Source: Pseudomonas cyclaminis (lineage in GTDB: Bacteria; Pseudomonadota; Gammaproteobacteria; Pseudomonadales; Pseudomonadaceae). From it: 32,406 nt of DNA. How positions within the stretch are numbered: the stretch's first letter is position 1; each line of letters starts with the position of its first letter. Made by a program: the position numbers and the translations under genes. The DNA lies in assembly GCF_015163715.1 (NCBI RefSeq), contig NZ_JADDUM010000114.1:1-32406 (forward strand). Direction: 5' to 3'. Under the pieces are notes generated by a model that did no database searches, was not told the origin of the DNA, and saw only the letters and a program-made list of their open reading frames with translations. This document shows, piece by piece, positions 1 to 9,380 of the stretch.

Positions 1-3000
1 TGCCGAAGATCGACCTGACCGTCACCGACGCGGACAACGCCAGCTCCCACAGCACTGGCCAGCCGACCGTGACGTTGGTCGACGACACCCCAATCGCCAG
101 CAACGGCTCCATCCAGGGCAACGAAGACACGTCGATCGAATTGACCTGGGCGACCTTCGGTGTCAGCGATGAAGACTCCGCCAACCCGAAAGTGGTGTTC
201 ACCAACCTGCCGGCCGGTTCGATCGAGTACAACGTCAACGGCGTGTGGGTCGCGCTGACCGCGTCTGATCTGAAAACCGCCACCTCGGCCGGCAAGTCGT
301 TCAGCCAGGCTGATTTCGATAGCCACAACGTGCGCTACACCCCGGCGGCCAACGAGTCGGGCGATAACAGCTTCAGCGGCACAGGTGTGGGCAACAAGCA
401 GAGCGATTACACCCAGCTGAAATTCCAGGCTACCGACGGCAATTCCTACAGCGACACCAAGATCATCACCGTGGATATCCACCCGGTGGCGGACGTGCCT
501 GTGGTGACGGTTGGCGCGTTCGGCGCTGTGCCTACAGGCCTGGTCATTCAAACCTGGACCGGCGGTACTCTGCGCACCGACCTGGGCACCAACGGTAACG
601 GTGTGGTCAACTCCAGCGATCTGATCCGCGTGATCGACGCCAAGACGGCCGCCAGCGCCCTCACCACCGGCGTGACCAGCAGTGTCAGCAACAGCAATGT
701 GGCAGACGGCACCGCGACCAAGGTCTCCGGCCTGATCTACCTGGAAGCCGGCAAGAGCTACACCTTCACCGGTACGGCCGACGACAGCCTGGCCATTACC
801 GTGGGTGGCAAGTTGGTTGCCACTGAGACCTGGAGCAAGGGCAGCGCGATTACCGGTTCGAGCTACACGCCGACCGAGTCGGGTTACTACACCCTCGACG
901 TCTACCACTACAACCAGGCCGGCGCGGGCAACTACGACGTCAATGTGTCGATCAACAATGGCGTGTCGATGTCCCTGGGCAACAGCGGCGTGCAGACTTA
1001 CACCAGTGTGGACGCGTTGAAAGCCGCCGGTGCGGTGCTCGGCGATAGCCATATCGTCAACGGCGAAGGCTATTACACCGGCTACGTCTACAACCGTGGC
1101 CTGGAAGACACTGCGATCAAGGTCAGCCCGATTACCACCACATTTGTCGACAACGATGGTTCGGAGTCGCACAAGGTGGAAGTCAGCGGCTTGCCAGCCG
1201 GTACCGTGATCACCGATGGCACCACGAGCATCACTTCCAATGGCAGCGGCACGCTCTACGATGTCAGCACCTGGAACCTGAAAACCCTGACGGTTACGCC
1301 GGCCAAGGATTCGACCGCCAGCTTCGACATCACCGTGAAAGCCACGGCCACCGAGTTGAGCACCGGCGCTTCGGCGGTGACGACCGGCAAAGTGAGCATC
1401 GTGGTCACGGCGGTCAACGACGCGCCGACCCTGGATCTGAGCACTGCCGACGTGCTGTCGCCACCGGCTACAACACCTCGTACACCGAACGCAGCACCAA
1501 CGGTGTTGCGATCACCGGCAGCGTGGCCATCGCTGACGTCGACAGCACCCAGATGCAAAGTGCGACCATCACCCTGAAAAACGCCAGTTCGGGCGATGTG
1601 TTGAGCTCCAGCCTGGTAGCGGTGGGTGGTAACTACAAAGGCATCACCGTGACCAGCGTCGGGACTGACGTCAGCGGCAAGATCGTGCTGACCCTGTCGG
1701 GCACGGCGGACGCGGCGACCTACAAGACGCTGCTTGAGTCGTTCCAGTACTCCAGCACCAGCAAGTACCCGACGCTGGGTGATCGCACCATTGATGTCTC
1801 GGTGACTGACAATGAGGGTGGCAACAGCCTGAGTTCGTTGGCGGCAACGACCACCATCACGGTCAAGCCTCAGGTCTACACCCCCGTCACGGAAGGCGGC
1901 GCGGCGGTGGACACCATCGACCTGGGTAACAGCTCGGCGAACAACGTCGTGGTGGGTGACAAAGGGGGTATCACCACGCCGGGCACCAACTACAACATCG
2001 CGTTCCTCGTCGACACCTCGGGCAGTATCGGTAGTACCGCCATGAAGTCGATCAAGGCTCAACTGGCAAGCGTGTTCGATACGTTGATCGCCAATGCTGG
2101 CAGTAAAGATGCGGGCGTAGTGAAAGTGTTGCTGGTCGATTTCGACACTCGGGTCGAGGCGCAGGTCTCGGTCAACCTGGCTGACAAAACTGCCGCCAAA
2201 GCAGCCTTGCAGGCGGTATTGACCCAGATGACGTCCAGCTCGAGCGACATGACCAACTATCAGGATGCGTTCAAAGCGGCGACTGACTGGTTCAAGAGCA
2301 GCGACGCCACGAGCAACAAGGGCGCAACCAACCTGACGTACTTCATTACTGACGCGCGCCGAACGTGTACACCGATGTGCGGGGCAACCCGACCCTGGGG
2401 ACGAAAGACTATTACGGATGGGGGGCGAACGTTAACTTTGACAGTGTTGTCACCAACGCTACCTACGTCTTGGGTCAGAGCAACTCGCTCTATGCGAGGG
2501 TCAATGGCTCGACGCAAGTCATTGTCGATGGTGATGGCAAAGTCTATTCCTACGATGGCTACGGGAACCGGATGTACGAAGGCACCGTGGTGGCCAACAG
2601 CAGCGGCGGCTTTGACGTTGCGTCGGTCTACAACAACTCCAACACCGCATTGGCAAACGGCAAGACGGCCTACAACGATCTGGTCAACGCGGTTCCAGGC
2701 AAGGTTGTCGTCGAGGCCATCGGTCTGGGCAGCGACATTGATGGCACCGTGCTCAAACAGTTTGATACCGACAAAACGGTCAGCACCATCGACACCGCGA
2801 AGCTGGCGGACACCATTACCGGCCACACCGCCGATACCGGTGCCGACAACGTTTCCGGCGGTTCGGGCAACGACATCATCTTCGGCGACCTGATCAGCTA
2901 CAAAGGCCAGGAAGGCAGCGCGGCACTCAAGGCATTCGCTGCCGAGAAGCTGGCGACCACAGTCGATCAGATCGACGACCGCACTCTGCATCAGTACATC

Positions 3001-3534
3001 TCTGAGCACGTGCAGGACGTCGGTGCTTTGGCCAACGCGTCGAACATCTACGGCACCAGCGATGGCGGCGACACCCTGATCGGCAACGCCGGCGATGACA
3101 TCCTGTTCGGCCAGGGCGGTAACGACACGCTCTCCGGCGGCGCAGGCAATGACATCCTGGTGGGCGGCAAGGGTAACGACATCCTCACCGGCGGCGCGGG
3201 TGCCGACACCTTTGTGTGGCTCAAAGGCGACACCAACACCAGCAGTGGCTTTGATCGCATCACTGACTTCAAGCATGGCGAAGGCGACAAGCTGGACCTG
3301 TCCGACTTGCTGCAAGGCAATAACGACACCAACCTGTCGAGCTACCTGAGGTTGACCACCGACTCGTCGGGCAACTCGACGCTGAGCGTGAGCAGCACCG
3401 GGTCGTTCACCGGCACCAACGGCGGTACGGCTGATGTGACGATCAAGGTGGACGGCGCGAGCTGGGGCAGTGGCGCCGCCGCGATCAATACCCTGATCGC
3501 CGGTGGCGACCTGACCGTCAAGCACCACGACTGA
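1..3534 (+). CDS. lapA: LapA-type giant RTX adhesin, C-terminal part (runs off left edge; two apparent frameshifts)
   Basis: This is a surface adhesin secreted by a type I system and needed for biofilm attachment. The frame is open from base 3, so the start lies outside the window. In order it shows Ig/cadherin-like repeats, a PA14-like segment (about 530-950), more repeats, a von Willebrand A domain with MIDAS motif DTSGS (2012-2026), glycine/aspartate RTX calcium-binding repeats of GGxGxD type (about 3060-3210), and a C-terminal type I secretion region ending at 3534. The frame changes near 1460 and near 2354. In both places one missing G restores a continuous protein (reading on as ATGYNTSYTE and APNVYTDVRG). 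Adjacent lapD and lapG support the LapA assignment. The LapG cleavage site would be N-terminal and is not in the window. The breaks are probably sequence errors. Confidence 0.88.
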
Positions 3535-3542
3535 TCACCAGC

Positions 3543-3575
3543 GGGGCGTCAATCTTTCGGGATTGGCGCCCCTTT
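3543..3575 (+). terminator. Rho-independent terminator after the adhesin gene
   Basis: A 12-bp stem (3543-3554 with 3561-3572, one G-T pair) closes a 6-nt TTTCGG loop and is followed by TTT. It starts 9 bases after the adhesin stop codon. Confidence 0.75.
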
Positions 3576-3658
3576 GGCATGCGCTTTGGGGAAATGTGTG
3601 TAATCTCTGTGGGAGCCGTGCGCGGCGCCTGCAGGGATTTTTTATTGGGAGAGGGCTG

Positions 3659-3997
3659 ATGTTCTACGTGCAACGCGATCAATACAACGCTTTGGTGCGT
3701 GTCGAGGCGCAGGCCTTCGCAGAAGCCACTGAGACGCTACCGGCTGACCATCATGATATCCAGGCGTGGTTTGCCGACGATGAGATTGAGAACAGCCTCA
3801 AGCAGCTCAAGAGCAGTGACCTTGAGATGATCCGCGTACTGGACGACTTGATCCAGGTGCTGATCACCAAGAACGTGATGAGCATCACCGACTTGCCGCC
3901 GGCGGCGCAGACCAAGTTCCTGGAGCGTACCCATGCCCGGGCGGCGTTGGGTGGCTTGAGCGAGCTGATCAATGACGATGAAACCGGCCTGATCTGA
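3659..3997 (+). CDS. Small conserved protein, 'tryptophan synthase beta-like' family
   Basis: A 112-residue acidic soluble protein starting MFYVQRDQYN. The ATG at 3659 is chosen because GGAGAGGG lies just upstream; the open frame extends further left but without a ribosome site. In pseudomonads a gene of this type commonly sits between lapA and lapD. It is often labelled tryptophan-synthase-beta-like, but no catalytic motif of TrpB is visible and the length is far too short for an enzyme of that family. There is no signal peptide or membrane segment. The function is unknown; the location next to the Lap genes is the only hint. Confidence 0.8.
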   Translation: MFYVQRDQYNALVRVEAQAFAEATETLPADHHDIQAWFADDEIENSLKQLKSSDLEMIRVLDDLIQVLITKNVMSITDLPPAAQTKFLERTHARAALGGLSELINDDETGLI

Positions 3998-4003
3998 CGC
4001 GCA

Positions 4004-4032
4004 CCTCCTTCACGGCGTGAGCGTCAAGGAGG
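4004..4032. terminator. Hairpin between convergent genes (3659-3997 and lapD)
   Basis: CCTCCTT (4004-4010) pairs with AAGGAGG (4026-4032), with an inner ACG/CGT extension across a C-C mismatch. It lies in the 40-bp gap between two convergent stop codons and could serve both strands. The T-tract is poor. Confidence 0.45.
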
Positions 4033-4037
4033 CGTGA

Positions 4038-5996
4038 TTATTCAGTGCTCCACTTCCAGGGCGCCGGTTCACCGACCAGTTGGCCTTGCACCCCTTCAAT
4101 CCCCATCTCGCGGATTACCCGCAACTCACCCTCGGTTTCCACGCGCTCGGCAATCAGCGGCAGGTCAATGCTGTGGGCCGCACGCTGGATGGCCTCGATA
4201 AAGAAGCGCTTGTGGCTTTCCTGATCAATATCGCGGATGTAACTGCCGTCGATCTTGAGGTAGGCCAGGCCCAGATGCGCCAAGTTACCGATCATGCTGA
4301 AGCGCCCGCCGAAACGCTGCAGCCCAAGGCTGTAGCCGAGGCCGCGCATGCGCCGGATCAAACGCTCCAGCTGCGTCTGTTCGGGTACTTGTTCTTCACC
4401 GATTTCCAGGGTCAGGCGTTCGCCCAACAGTGGGTGTTGGGCCAGGCGTTCGAACATGTGCTCCAGGGCTTGCGGGTCGTTCAGGGTTGCAGCCGACAGA
4501 TTCAGCGCGACCGATTGGTTGTGTTGGCCCAAGTGGGCGATCACCAGATCGAGCATTACCTGGTCGAGCCGCGCGGTCCAACCGAAGCGCTCCAGCCATG
4601 GCAGGAAGTGTCCGGCGGCAATGGTCTGGTCCTGGCTGTCGAGCAGGCGCGACAGCACCTTGTAATGCAGGACCTGGCGGATATCGCTGCTGCTCACCAC
4701 CGGCTGGAAGAACAGGCGGAAGCGACCCTGGCTCAGGGCGTTGTCGAGCAGGGTGTGCCAGCTGTGCGGGTCGTCACTGACGGTGTCGAGGGTTTGATGG
4801 GTCAGGCACACCCAGCTTTGCAGGCTGTTGGCTTCGGCCTGGGTGAGCGCCTGGTCAGCCAGCATCAGCAGGTCTGCCGAGGCGTCGCCGGGGTTGTAAG
4901 GGGCCAGGCCGATGTAGGCCACGGTGGGCATGTCGGTGGCGCCGGTTTCGTGCAGGCTCTGCAAGGTGGCATCCAGTTCCTGGGCCAACTGCACGGCCTC
5001 GTCACGCACCAGGCCCGGCGCGAGCACGGCAAATTCGCCGCCACGGCTGCGGGTGATCAGGTTGTGGGTTTCCGGGTATTTGGCGCAGGTGCGCACCAGT
5101 TGCTGGCTGACGGCTTGCAGCAACTGGTCAGTGCGCTGTCCGCCCAGACGCTGATTGAGGCCGCCCAGGTCGTTGACCCGCAGCATCAGCAGGTAGCCTG
5201 AGCTGGACTCTTCCAGGTTGCTGACTCGCGATTGCAGTTGCATCTCGAAATAGCGACGGTTGGCCAGCCCGGTCAGGCTGTCCTGGTAGGACTCCACCCG
5301 CAGCTTCTCGCTGCGCTCGGTCTGCTCGTGGAACAGCGCCTTGAGCTTCTCCACCATCTGGTTCATGGCCTGCACCACGCGGCGCAGTTCCGGGGTGCGG
5401 GGCAGGTCGGGCAAGCTGAGGAACTCTCGACGTGCGATAGCGTGGGACTGCTCCACCATATAGTCCAAGGGCCTGAGCTGACGACGCAGCAACAGCGCGC
5501 CCAGTACCGCACTCACCGCGCCACAGACCAGCAGCCAAACCAGGCTGCCCAGCGCGCTTTGCCAGAGTTTGGCCAGGGCAAACATCGGGTGACTGACCAC
5601 TTCAACCCGCGCTGCCTGCTGCCAGCCACGGCTGACGATGGCATCGCCGCCGGCCGGCGCGAGGCCGATCATCTTGACGAACCAGGCCGGCACGCTGCTG
5701 GCATCCGGCTCGGCGGCACGCTCCACCAGCACCTGGTCATTGCTCAGGTCCACCACGCGAATGCTCGCGTAGTAGCCACTGTCAAAGATCGAGCTGACCA
5801 TCAGTTCGGTCATTGCCGGGTCATCGATGTTCGGCGTCAGCGACAGGGCCAGCGCCGTCGCCGCGTCCTGGGCGTGGGAGCGCAACTGGTTGACGTACTG
5901 GGTCCGCGAACTTTCCAGGCTGACGAAGAAGCTACCGCTGAACGCGACCACCAGGAACACGCAGATAGCGATCAGCAATTGTTTGAACAGTGACAT
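4038..5996 (-). CDS. lapD: LapD, c-di-GMP receptor controlling adhesin release
   Basis: An inner-membrane signalling protein of 652 residues. When c-di-GMP binds its cytoplasmic EAL domain, the periplasmic domain captures the protease LapG, so LapA stays on the surface. Visible parts are a membrane segment at about 5-27, a periplasmic domain to about 150 that includes W125 in RGWQQ (the LapG-contact tryptophan in P. fluorescens LapD), a second membrane segment at about 150-170, HAMP, a degenerate GGDEF domain with RGGEF, and a degenerate EAL domain with KVLSRL at the EAL position. The degenerate motifs fit a receptor rather than an enzyme. The ATG has AGGAG six bases upstream. It starts 11 bases after the lapG stop, so lapG-lapD form an operon. 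Confidence 0.96.
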   Translation of the reverse strand: MSLFKQLLIAICVFLVVAFSGSFFVSLESSRTQYVNQLRSHAQDAATALALSLTPNIDDPAMTELMVSSIFDSGYYASIRVVDLSNDQVLVERAAEPDASSVPAWFVKMIGLAPAGGDAIVSRGWQQAARVEVVSHPMFALAKLWQSALGSLVWLLVCGAVSAVLGALLLRRQLRPLDYMVEQSHAIARREFLSLPDLPRTPELRRVVQAMNQMVEKLKALFHEQTERSEKLRVESYQDSLTGLANRRYFEMQLQSRVSNLEESSSGYLLMLRVNDLGGLNQRLGGQRTDQLLQAVSQQLVRTCAKYPETHNLITRSRGGEFAVLAPGLVRDEAVQLAQELDATLQSLHETGATDMPTVAYIGLAPYNPGDASADLLMLADQALTQAEANSLQSWVCLTHQTLDTVSDDPHSWHTLLDNALSQGRFRLFFQPVVSSSDIRQVLHYKVLSRLLDSQDQTIAAGHFLPWLERFGWTARLDQVMLDLVIAHLGQHNQSVALNLSAATLNDPQALEHMFERLAQHPLLGERLTLEIGEEQVPEQTQLERLIRRMRGLGYSLGLQRFGGRFSMIGNLAHLGLAYLKIDGSYIRDIDQESHKRFFIEAIQRAAHSIDLPLIAERVETEGELRVIREMGIEGVQGQLVGEPAPWKWSTE

Positions 5997-6007
5997 CGTA
6001 GCTCCTG

Positions 6008-6772
6008 TTAATTATCCGAACTGGCCGGAAACCCTTCAGCGGTCATTTTTTTCAAGACGTCCAGCCAGCGTGACAGACGCTTGGTGTCACCGACTTTTTT
6101 GTTCCCCCCGGCGCCGGTCAGCCACAGCCCTTCACCGTTGAACGCGTAAACCGGCAGCAGGTCTGCGCGCTGGCTGGCGGGCAAAATGGGGTCCATCAGG
6201 CTGTCAAGCACCAAGGGCATGGCTTCGGGGCTGGCATAGTACGTCAGCACCATGTGTGCGCGATTCTGGCGTAAGGCTTTAACGTAGGTAATCCGCAGTT
6301 TTTCGGCGGGCACCCCCAAGTGACGCAGGCTGAAGTACTTGGCGATGGCGTAGTCTTCGCAATCGCCAGCGCCTTTCCACAGGGATTGAATAGGGGTCGC
6401 CCAATAATCAATTTCGTGCCACAGGTCGATGTCTTCTTCGTAGCGCAACTGGCGGTTGAAGAACAGATTCACCACTTTGAGCTGCTCAGCCTCACTCACC
6501 TGCTTCTGCGTCGCCAGCAATTGTTGCCAGGCATCAATGCGCTGGCGGCCCGGACCCAGTGGTCCATAAAGCGACTCGGCGCGGCGGCTGATCTGGCTGA
6601 AATCCCAATCGGCGAGCAAATCGCCCAGCAGGCCGCCACCCAGCAACAGCGTGATGGCGAGGCCGTACAGAATCCGAGGGAGTTTAAAGCGTATCGCCAC
6701 TGCGATTACCCAAGCTTGCAGCATTGAAGGTGCGGCAATGGTGCGGTGATATAGGGTAAAAAACAATGGCAC
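6008..6772 (-). CDS. lapG: LapG, periplasmic calcium-dependent cysteine protease
   Basis: LapG cleaves the N-terminal region of LapA and releases the adhesin. The 254-residue frame starts at a GTG. A hydrophobic N-terminal segment at about 34-54 would carry it across the membrane. The transglutaminase-like fold (peptidase family C93) is shown by C138 in GDCED, H173 in RAHMV and D190 in LVLD. The C-to-H and H-to-D spacings match those I recall for the known LapG triad. The acidic residues around the cysteine are the calcium site in the family. An ATG at 6724 is an alternative start, but the longer form places the cysteine nearer the family position. First gene of lapG-lapD. Confidence 0.95.
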   Translation of the reverse strand: MPLFFTLYHRTIAAPSMLQAWVIAVAIRFKLPRILYGLAITLLLGGGLLGDLLADWDFSQISRRAESLYGPLGPGRQRIDAWQQLLATQKQVSEAEQLKVVNLFFNRQLRYEEDIDLWHEIDYWATPIQSLWKGAGDCEDYAIAKYFSLRHLGVPAEKLRITYVKALRQNRAHMVLTYYASPEAMPLVLDSLMDPILPASQRADLLPVYAFNGEGLWLTGAGGNKKVGDTKRLSRWLDVLKKMTAEGFPASSDN

Positions 6773-6902
6773 GATGAAATCACCGCCATTGAATTGTAGT
6801 AATGGTCCGTCAGTAAATTGGCTAATTTCCGCTCGTCTGAAAGGGCGGCTCGGGTTTCATCAAAATAATGACACTTCCTTAGCGCTGTCACAGAATGAAG
6901 CA

Positions 6903-6995
6903 ATGAAAACGCCTACAAAAAGACCTGCGGTGAAGCCGTACCTTGCCGACCTTTCCACGTCTTTATATGGCGCCGTGAAGGAGCTCCGGCCATGA
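6903..6995 (+). CDS. Possible 30-residue peptide translationally coupled to bcsQ
   Basis: A short frame, MKTPTKRPAVKPYLADLSTS and ten more residues, ends in TGA overlapping the bcsQ ATG (ATGA, 6992-6995). The overlap suggests coupled translation. In enterobacteria a small gene, bcsR, sits in this position before bcsQ, but I see no clear BcsR similarity here. The upstream ribosome site is weak. It could be a leader peptide or chance. Confidence 0.35.
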   Translation: MKTPTKRPAVKPYLADLSTSLYGAVKELRP

Positions 6996-7951
6996 GCCGC
7001 ACTGATGATCTATTTGCCCTGTTCGGCAAGAGCGTTTCCCGCGACCCCACGGGAAGAAACGCCCGCCTGCATTTTTTTGGCAGCATTCCTTTCGACGATG
7101 GCACACGTGTGAACCAGAAAGAGGGTTCGCGCTTTGGTGCCCATGCCTCCCACGCCAATGAACATCACCACCATGAACCATTGACCGCGCTGCGCCCGAC
7201 GGTAGTCGCGCTGGTGTCGGTCAATGGCGGCGTTGGCCGCAGTACGCTGGCTACGGCGCTGAGCAGCGGTCTGCAGCGTCTGGGTGAGTCGGTCGTGGCG
7301 CTGGACCTGGATCCCCAGAACGCGTTGCGCCAGCACTTCGGCGTGGATCATGAGCTTCCCGGCCTGGCCCGCAGCAGCCTGCTCAACGCGCCATGGAACA
7401 CCATCCTGCAATCGGGTTTTGCCGGTTGCCAGGTGATTCCCTTCGGCGACACGGACACCCAGCAGCAGGAAAACCTGCAACGCTGGTTGACGCGTGAGCC
7501 GAAGTGGCTGGCCCAGCGCCTGGCGGCATTGGACCTGAGCGAACGGCACACCGTGATCGTCGATACCCCCGCAGGTAACAACGTCTACCTCCATCAAGCG
7601 TTGAGCGTGGCCGACATCGTGCTGGTCGTCGCCCAACCGAACGCCGCCTGTCTCGGCACGTTGGATCAACTGGATGCGCTGCTGGCACCTCACCTTGAGC
7701 GTGCACGTCCACCGCGTTGCCACTTGGTGATCAACCAGCTGGATGAAAACTCGGCGTTCAACCTGGACATGCTTGATGCGTTCAAGCTGCGCCGCAGTGA
7801 GTACCCTCTGGAAGTCATACACCGCGATCCGGCGATCAGCGAAGGCCTGGCCTTTTCTACCGACCCTCTGGACAACACGGTTACAAGCCTGGCTGGTGAC
7901 GACATCAACGACCTTTGCCGGTTACTGATCGCTCGCAAAAAACGCCTGTAA
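6992..7951 (+). CDS. bcsQ: BcsQ/WssA-type MinD-like ATPase, without a cellulose operon
   Basis: A 319-residue ParA/MinD-superfamily ATPase resembling BcsQ (YhjQ), which positions or licenses the cellulose synthase complex in enterobacteria; pseudomonad WssA and WssJ belong to the same group. After a histidine-rich N-terminal extension (about 1-65), a Walker-A-like VNGGVGRST appears with R where the signature lysine after glycine is usual. Then come ALDLDPQ, VIVDTPAG and a BcsQ-like C-terminal stretch (IHRDPAISEGLA). The start overlaps the small upstream frame. Downstream there is a 241-base gap and then an opposing methyltransferase gene, so bcsA, bcsB, bcsZ and bcsC are absent here. It may be a remnant or may act on synthase genes elsewhere. 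Confidence 0.85.
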   Translation: MSRTDDLFALFGKSVSRDPTGRNARLHFFGSIPFDDGTRVNQKEGSRFGAHASHANEHHHHEPLTALRPTVVALVSVNGGVGRSTLATALSSGLQRLGESVVALDLDPQNALRQHFGVDHELPGLARSSLLNAPWNTILQSGFAGCQVIPFGDTDTQQQENLQRWLTREPKWLAQRLAALDLSERHTVIVDTPAGNNVYLHQALSVADIVLVVAQPNAACLGTLDQLDALLAPHLERARPPRCHLVINQLDENSAFNLDMLDAFKLRRSEYPLEVIHRDPAISEGLAFSTDPLDNTVTSLAGDDINDLCRLLIARKKRL

Positions 7952-8109
7952 AGCGCGGGTTATACGCTTAACGCCAGATGCTTATGCACAATCGGTCGGA
8001 TGCGGTTGTCATGAAATAGCCGTTTTGTGGAGCCGTTCTCAACACACTGCAACTGCCTGTTTTACGTGCGTTTTATGGTGTGAGTAAAAAATGAACAGCG
8101 TGGCTTTTG

Positions 8110-8134
8110 GCCTGTAGCGTAGAAGGCTACAGGC
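8110..8134. repeat. Perfect 9-bp inverted repeat between bcsQ and the methyltransferase gene
   Basis: GCCTGTAGC (8110-8118) and GCTACAGGC (8126-8134) flank a 7-base loop. There is no T-tract on either side, so it is not a clear intrinsic terminator. It lies between convergent genes. Confidence 0.6.
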
Positions 8135-8158
8135 TCTGTAAAGAATTCATCAACAGAG

Positions 8159-8167
8159 TTATCCACA
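8159..8167 (+). promoter_or_regulatory. DnaA-box-like site (one of three nearby)
   Basis: The sequence is TTATCCACA, a perfect match to the DnaA box TTATNCACA. The same nonamer occurs at 8418-8426 (minus strand) and at 9124-9132 (plus strand), both inside the methyltransferase gene. This is a sequence match only; function is unproven. Confidence 0.35.
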
Positions 8168-8192
8168 GGCTGAGGTGCGACAATTTCGCCCT

Positions 8193-9380
8193 TTAATCGC
8201 GCTCGGCAAGCACCAACAAGTTGCGCGGTGTCAACGCCGGGTCGCAGAAGCTGCCTACTTCAACCCTGTAGCCTCGCTCGCTGAGAAACAGTGCCCGATC
8301 CAGTACCAGCCACACCTCCAGCGGGCGCCGAAACAGACCGCGCACCAACTCCAGATTCCTGACCTCAGCCAAACGCTGCCAACCGTGCGCCTCCAGTGCC
8401 GCCCAATCCTGTTCGCCTGTGGATAACCCTTTGAGGCTGGTCAGCTCGCGGCAGTAGTCGGCGAACGGTTCGTCCAGCCAGCGGGTAGGCAGGGACGGCG
8501 TGGGCAGGTACTCGTCGCAGCCGCGTAACTGGCGTTGCAACTGATCGAAACCGAGGCGCCGGGCCATGGATGTATCCCGTTGCAGGCGCACGCGTTTGCC
8601 GGCGGTGACGGTTTCGCTGAGGGGCAGGCCGAGGTCGTCGACTGACAGCTGCAAGGTGGAAGCGCGGGCGGCTACGGACAGCGGCTGGTAGGTGTGTGCA
8701 TGGGTTCGGTTATAGCAGCACGGCGCCAATGCCAGTTGCTTGCAGCCGGCGGCGCTGGCCACTTGCAGCAGTCGCACGTGCAGGTCGCCGCAGGCATGCA
8801 GGGCGACGGGGGTGTGTTCGGCGCTGATGGCGACATCTGCCATCACGTCTTGCAAACGATGGGTGACGGGCAGGCCGTGGTGCTCGCTCAAGGCTTGGCC
8901 GGACGCGATCAGGGCCGGGTCGTATTCCAGGCAGGTCAGTTGTTGGTCTGTGTGCAGCAGGCGGCGGCCAAGGTGGCCTTTACCGGCGCACCAGTCCAGC
9001 CAATGCCGGGGTGTGTGCGCAAAGTGCAGCGCTGCACCGAAGGCTTCGATCTGTTGCCATTTGCGGCCGGGTACATCGACATTCAGGCGATGCGCGGCGG
9101 GATGCAGGGGCTGTGTCGGCAACTTATCCACAGTACTGAGTTGCAGCGCCTTTAAGGCTAGCTGTGGAAAAGGGGCGGGGGCGGCCAGGTCATGGGGCCG
9201 GTTGTGGCTGGCTTCAGCCTCGGCCAGCGAGCGTTGGCGCAGCCACCGGGCCAGTTCGGGGTATTGGTTTTCCCAGGGTAACTGGTTATGCGTGAAGGGC
9301 CGTGGTCGCCACAGCCCTTGATGCTCGATCAGAAACGCATCCAGCGCCCGGAAGCGCGCTTCAACGTCCCTGGCAGGCAT
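8193..9380 (-). CDS. SAM-dependent methyltransferase (Methyltransf_32-like)
   Basis: A cytoplasmic protein of 395 residues. The SAM-binding motif I is DWCAGKGHLG. It is followed by ALHACGDLH and a LAPCCYNR segment typical of Methyltransf_32-type enzymes. The substrate is not known; an RNA or small-molecule target cannot be told from the sequence. Its ATG lies inside the end of the upstream permease gene (20-base overlap), so it is the last gene of the ABC transporter operon and is probably co-translated with it. The metabolic link to amino-acid uptake is not evident. Confidence 0.85.
   Translation of the reverse strand: MPARDVEARFRALDAFLIEHQGLWRPRPFTHNQLPWENQYPELARWLRQRSLAEAEASHNRPHDLAAPAPFPQLALKALQLSTVDKLPTQPLHPAAHRLNVDVPGRKWQQIEAFGAALHFAHTPRHWLDWCAGKGHLGRRLLHTDQQLTCLEYDPALIASGQALSEHHGLPVTHRLQDVMADVAISAEHTPVALHACGDLHVRLLQVASAAGCKQLALAPCCYNRTHAHTYQPLSVAARASTLQLSVDDLGLPLSETVTAGKRVRLQRDTSMARRLGFDQLQRQLRGCDEYLPTPSLPTRWLDEPFADYCRELTSLKGLSTGEQDWAALEAHGWQRLAEVRNLELVRGLFRRPLEVWLVLDRALFLSERGYRVEVGSFCDPALTPRNLLVLAERD

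Noticed and set aside
4080..5201. Long plus-strand frame inside lapD
   Set aside because: The minus-strand LapD reading has all expected domains; the plus frame is a shadow.
4038..5996. LapD considered as an active diguanylate cyclase or phosphodiesterase
   Set aside because: The motifs are degenerate (RGGEF, KVLSRL) and the periplasmic W125 and lapG neighbour identify the receptor LapD.
8110..8134. Inverted repeat considered as a terminator for bcsQ
   Set aside because: There is no T-tract on either strand and it lies about 160 bases after the stop, so it is listed only as a repeat.
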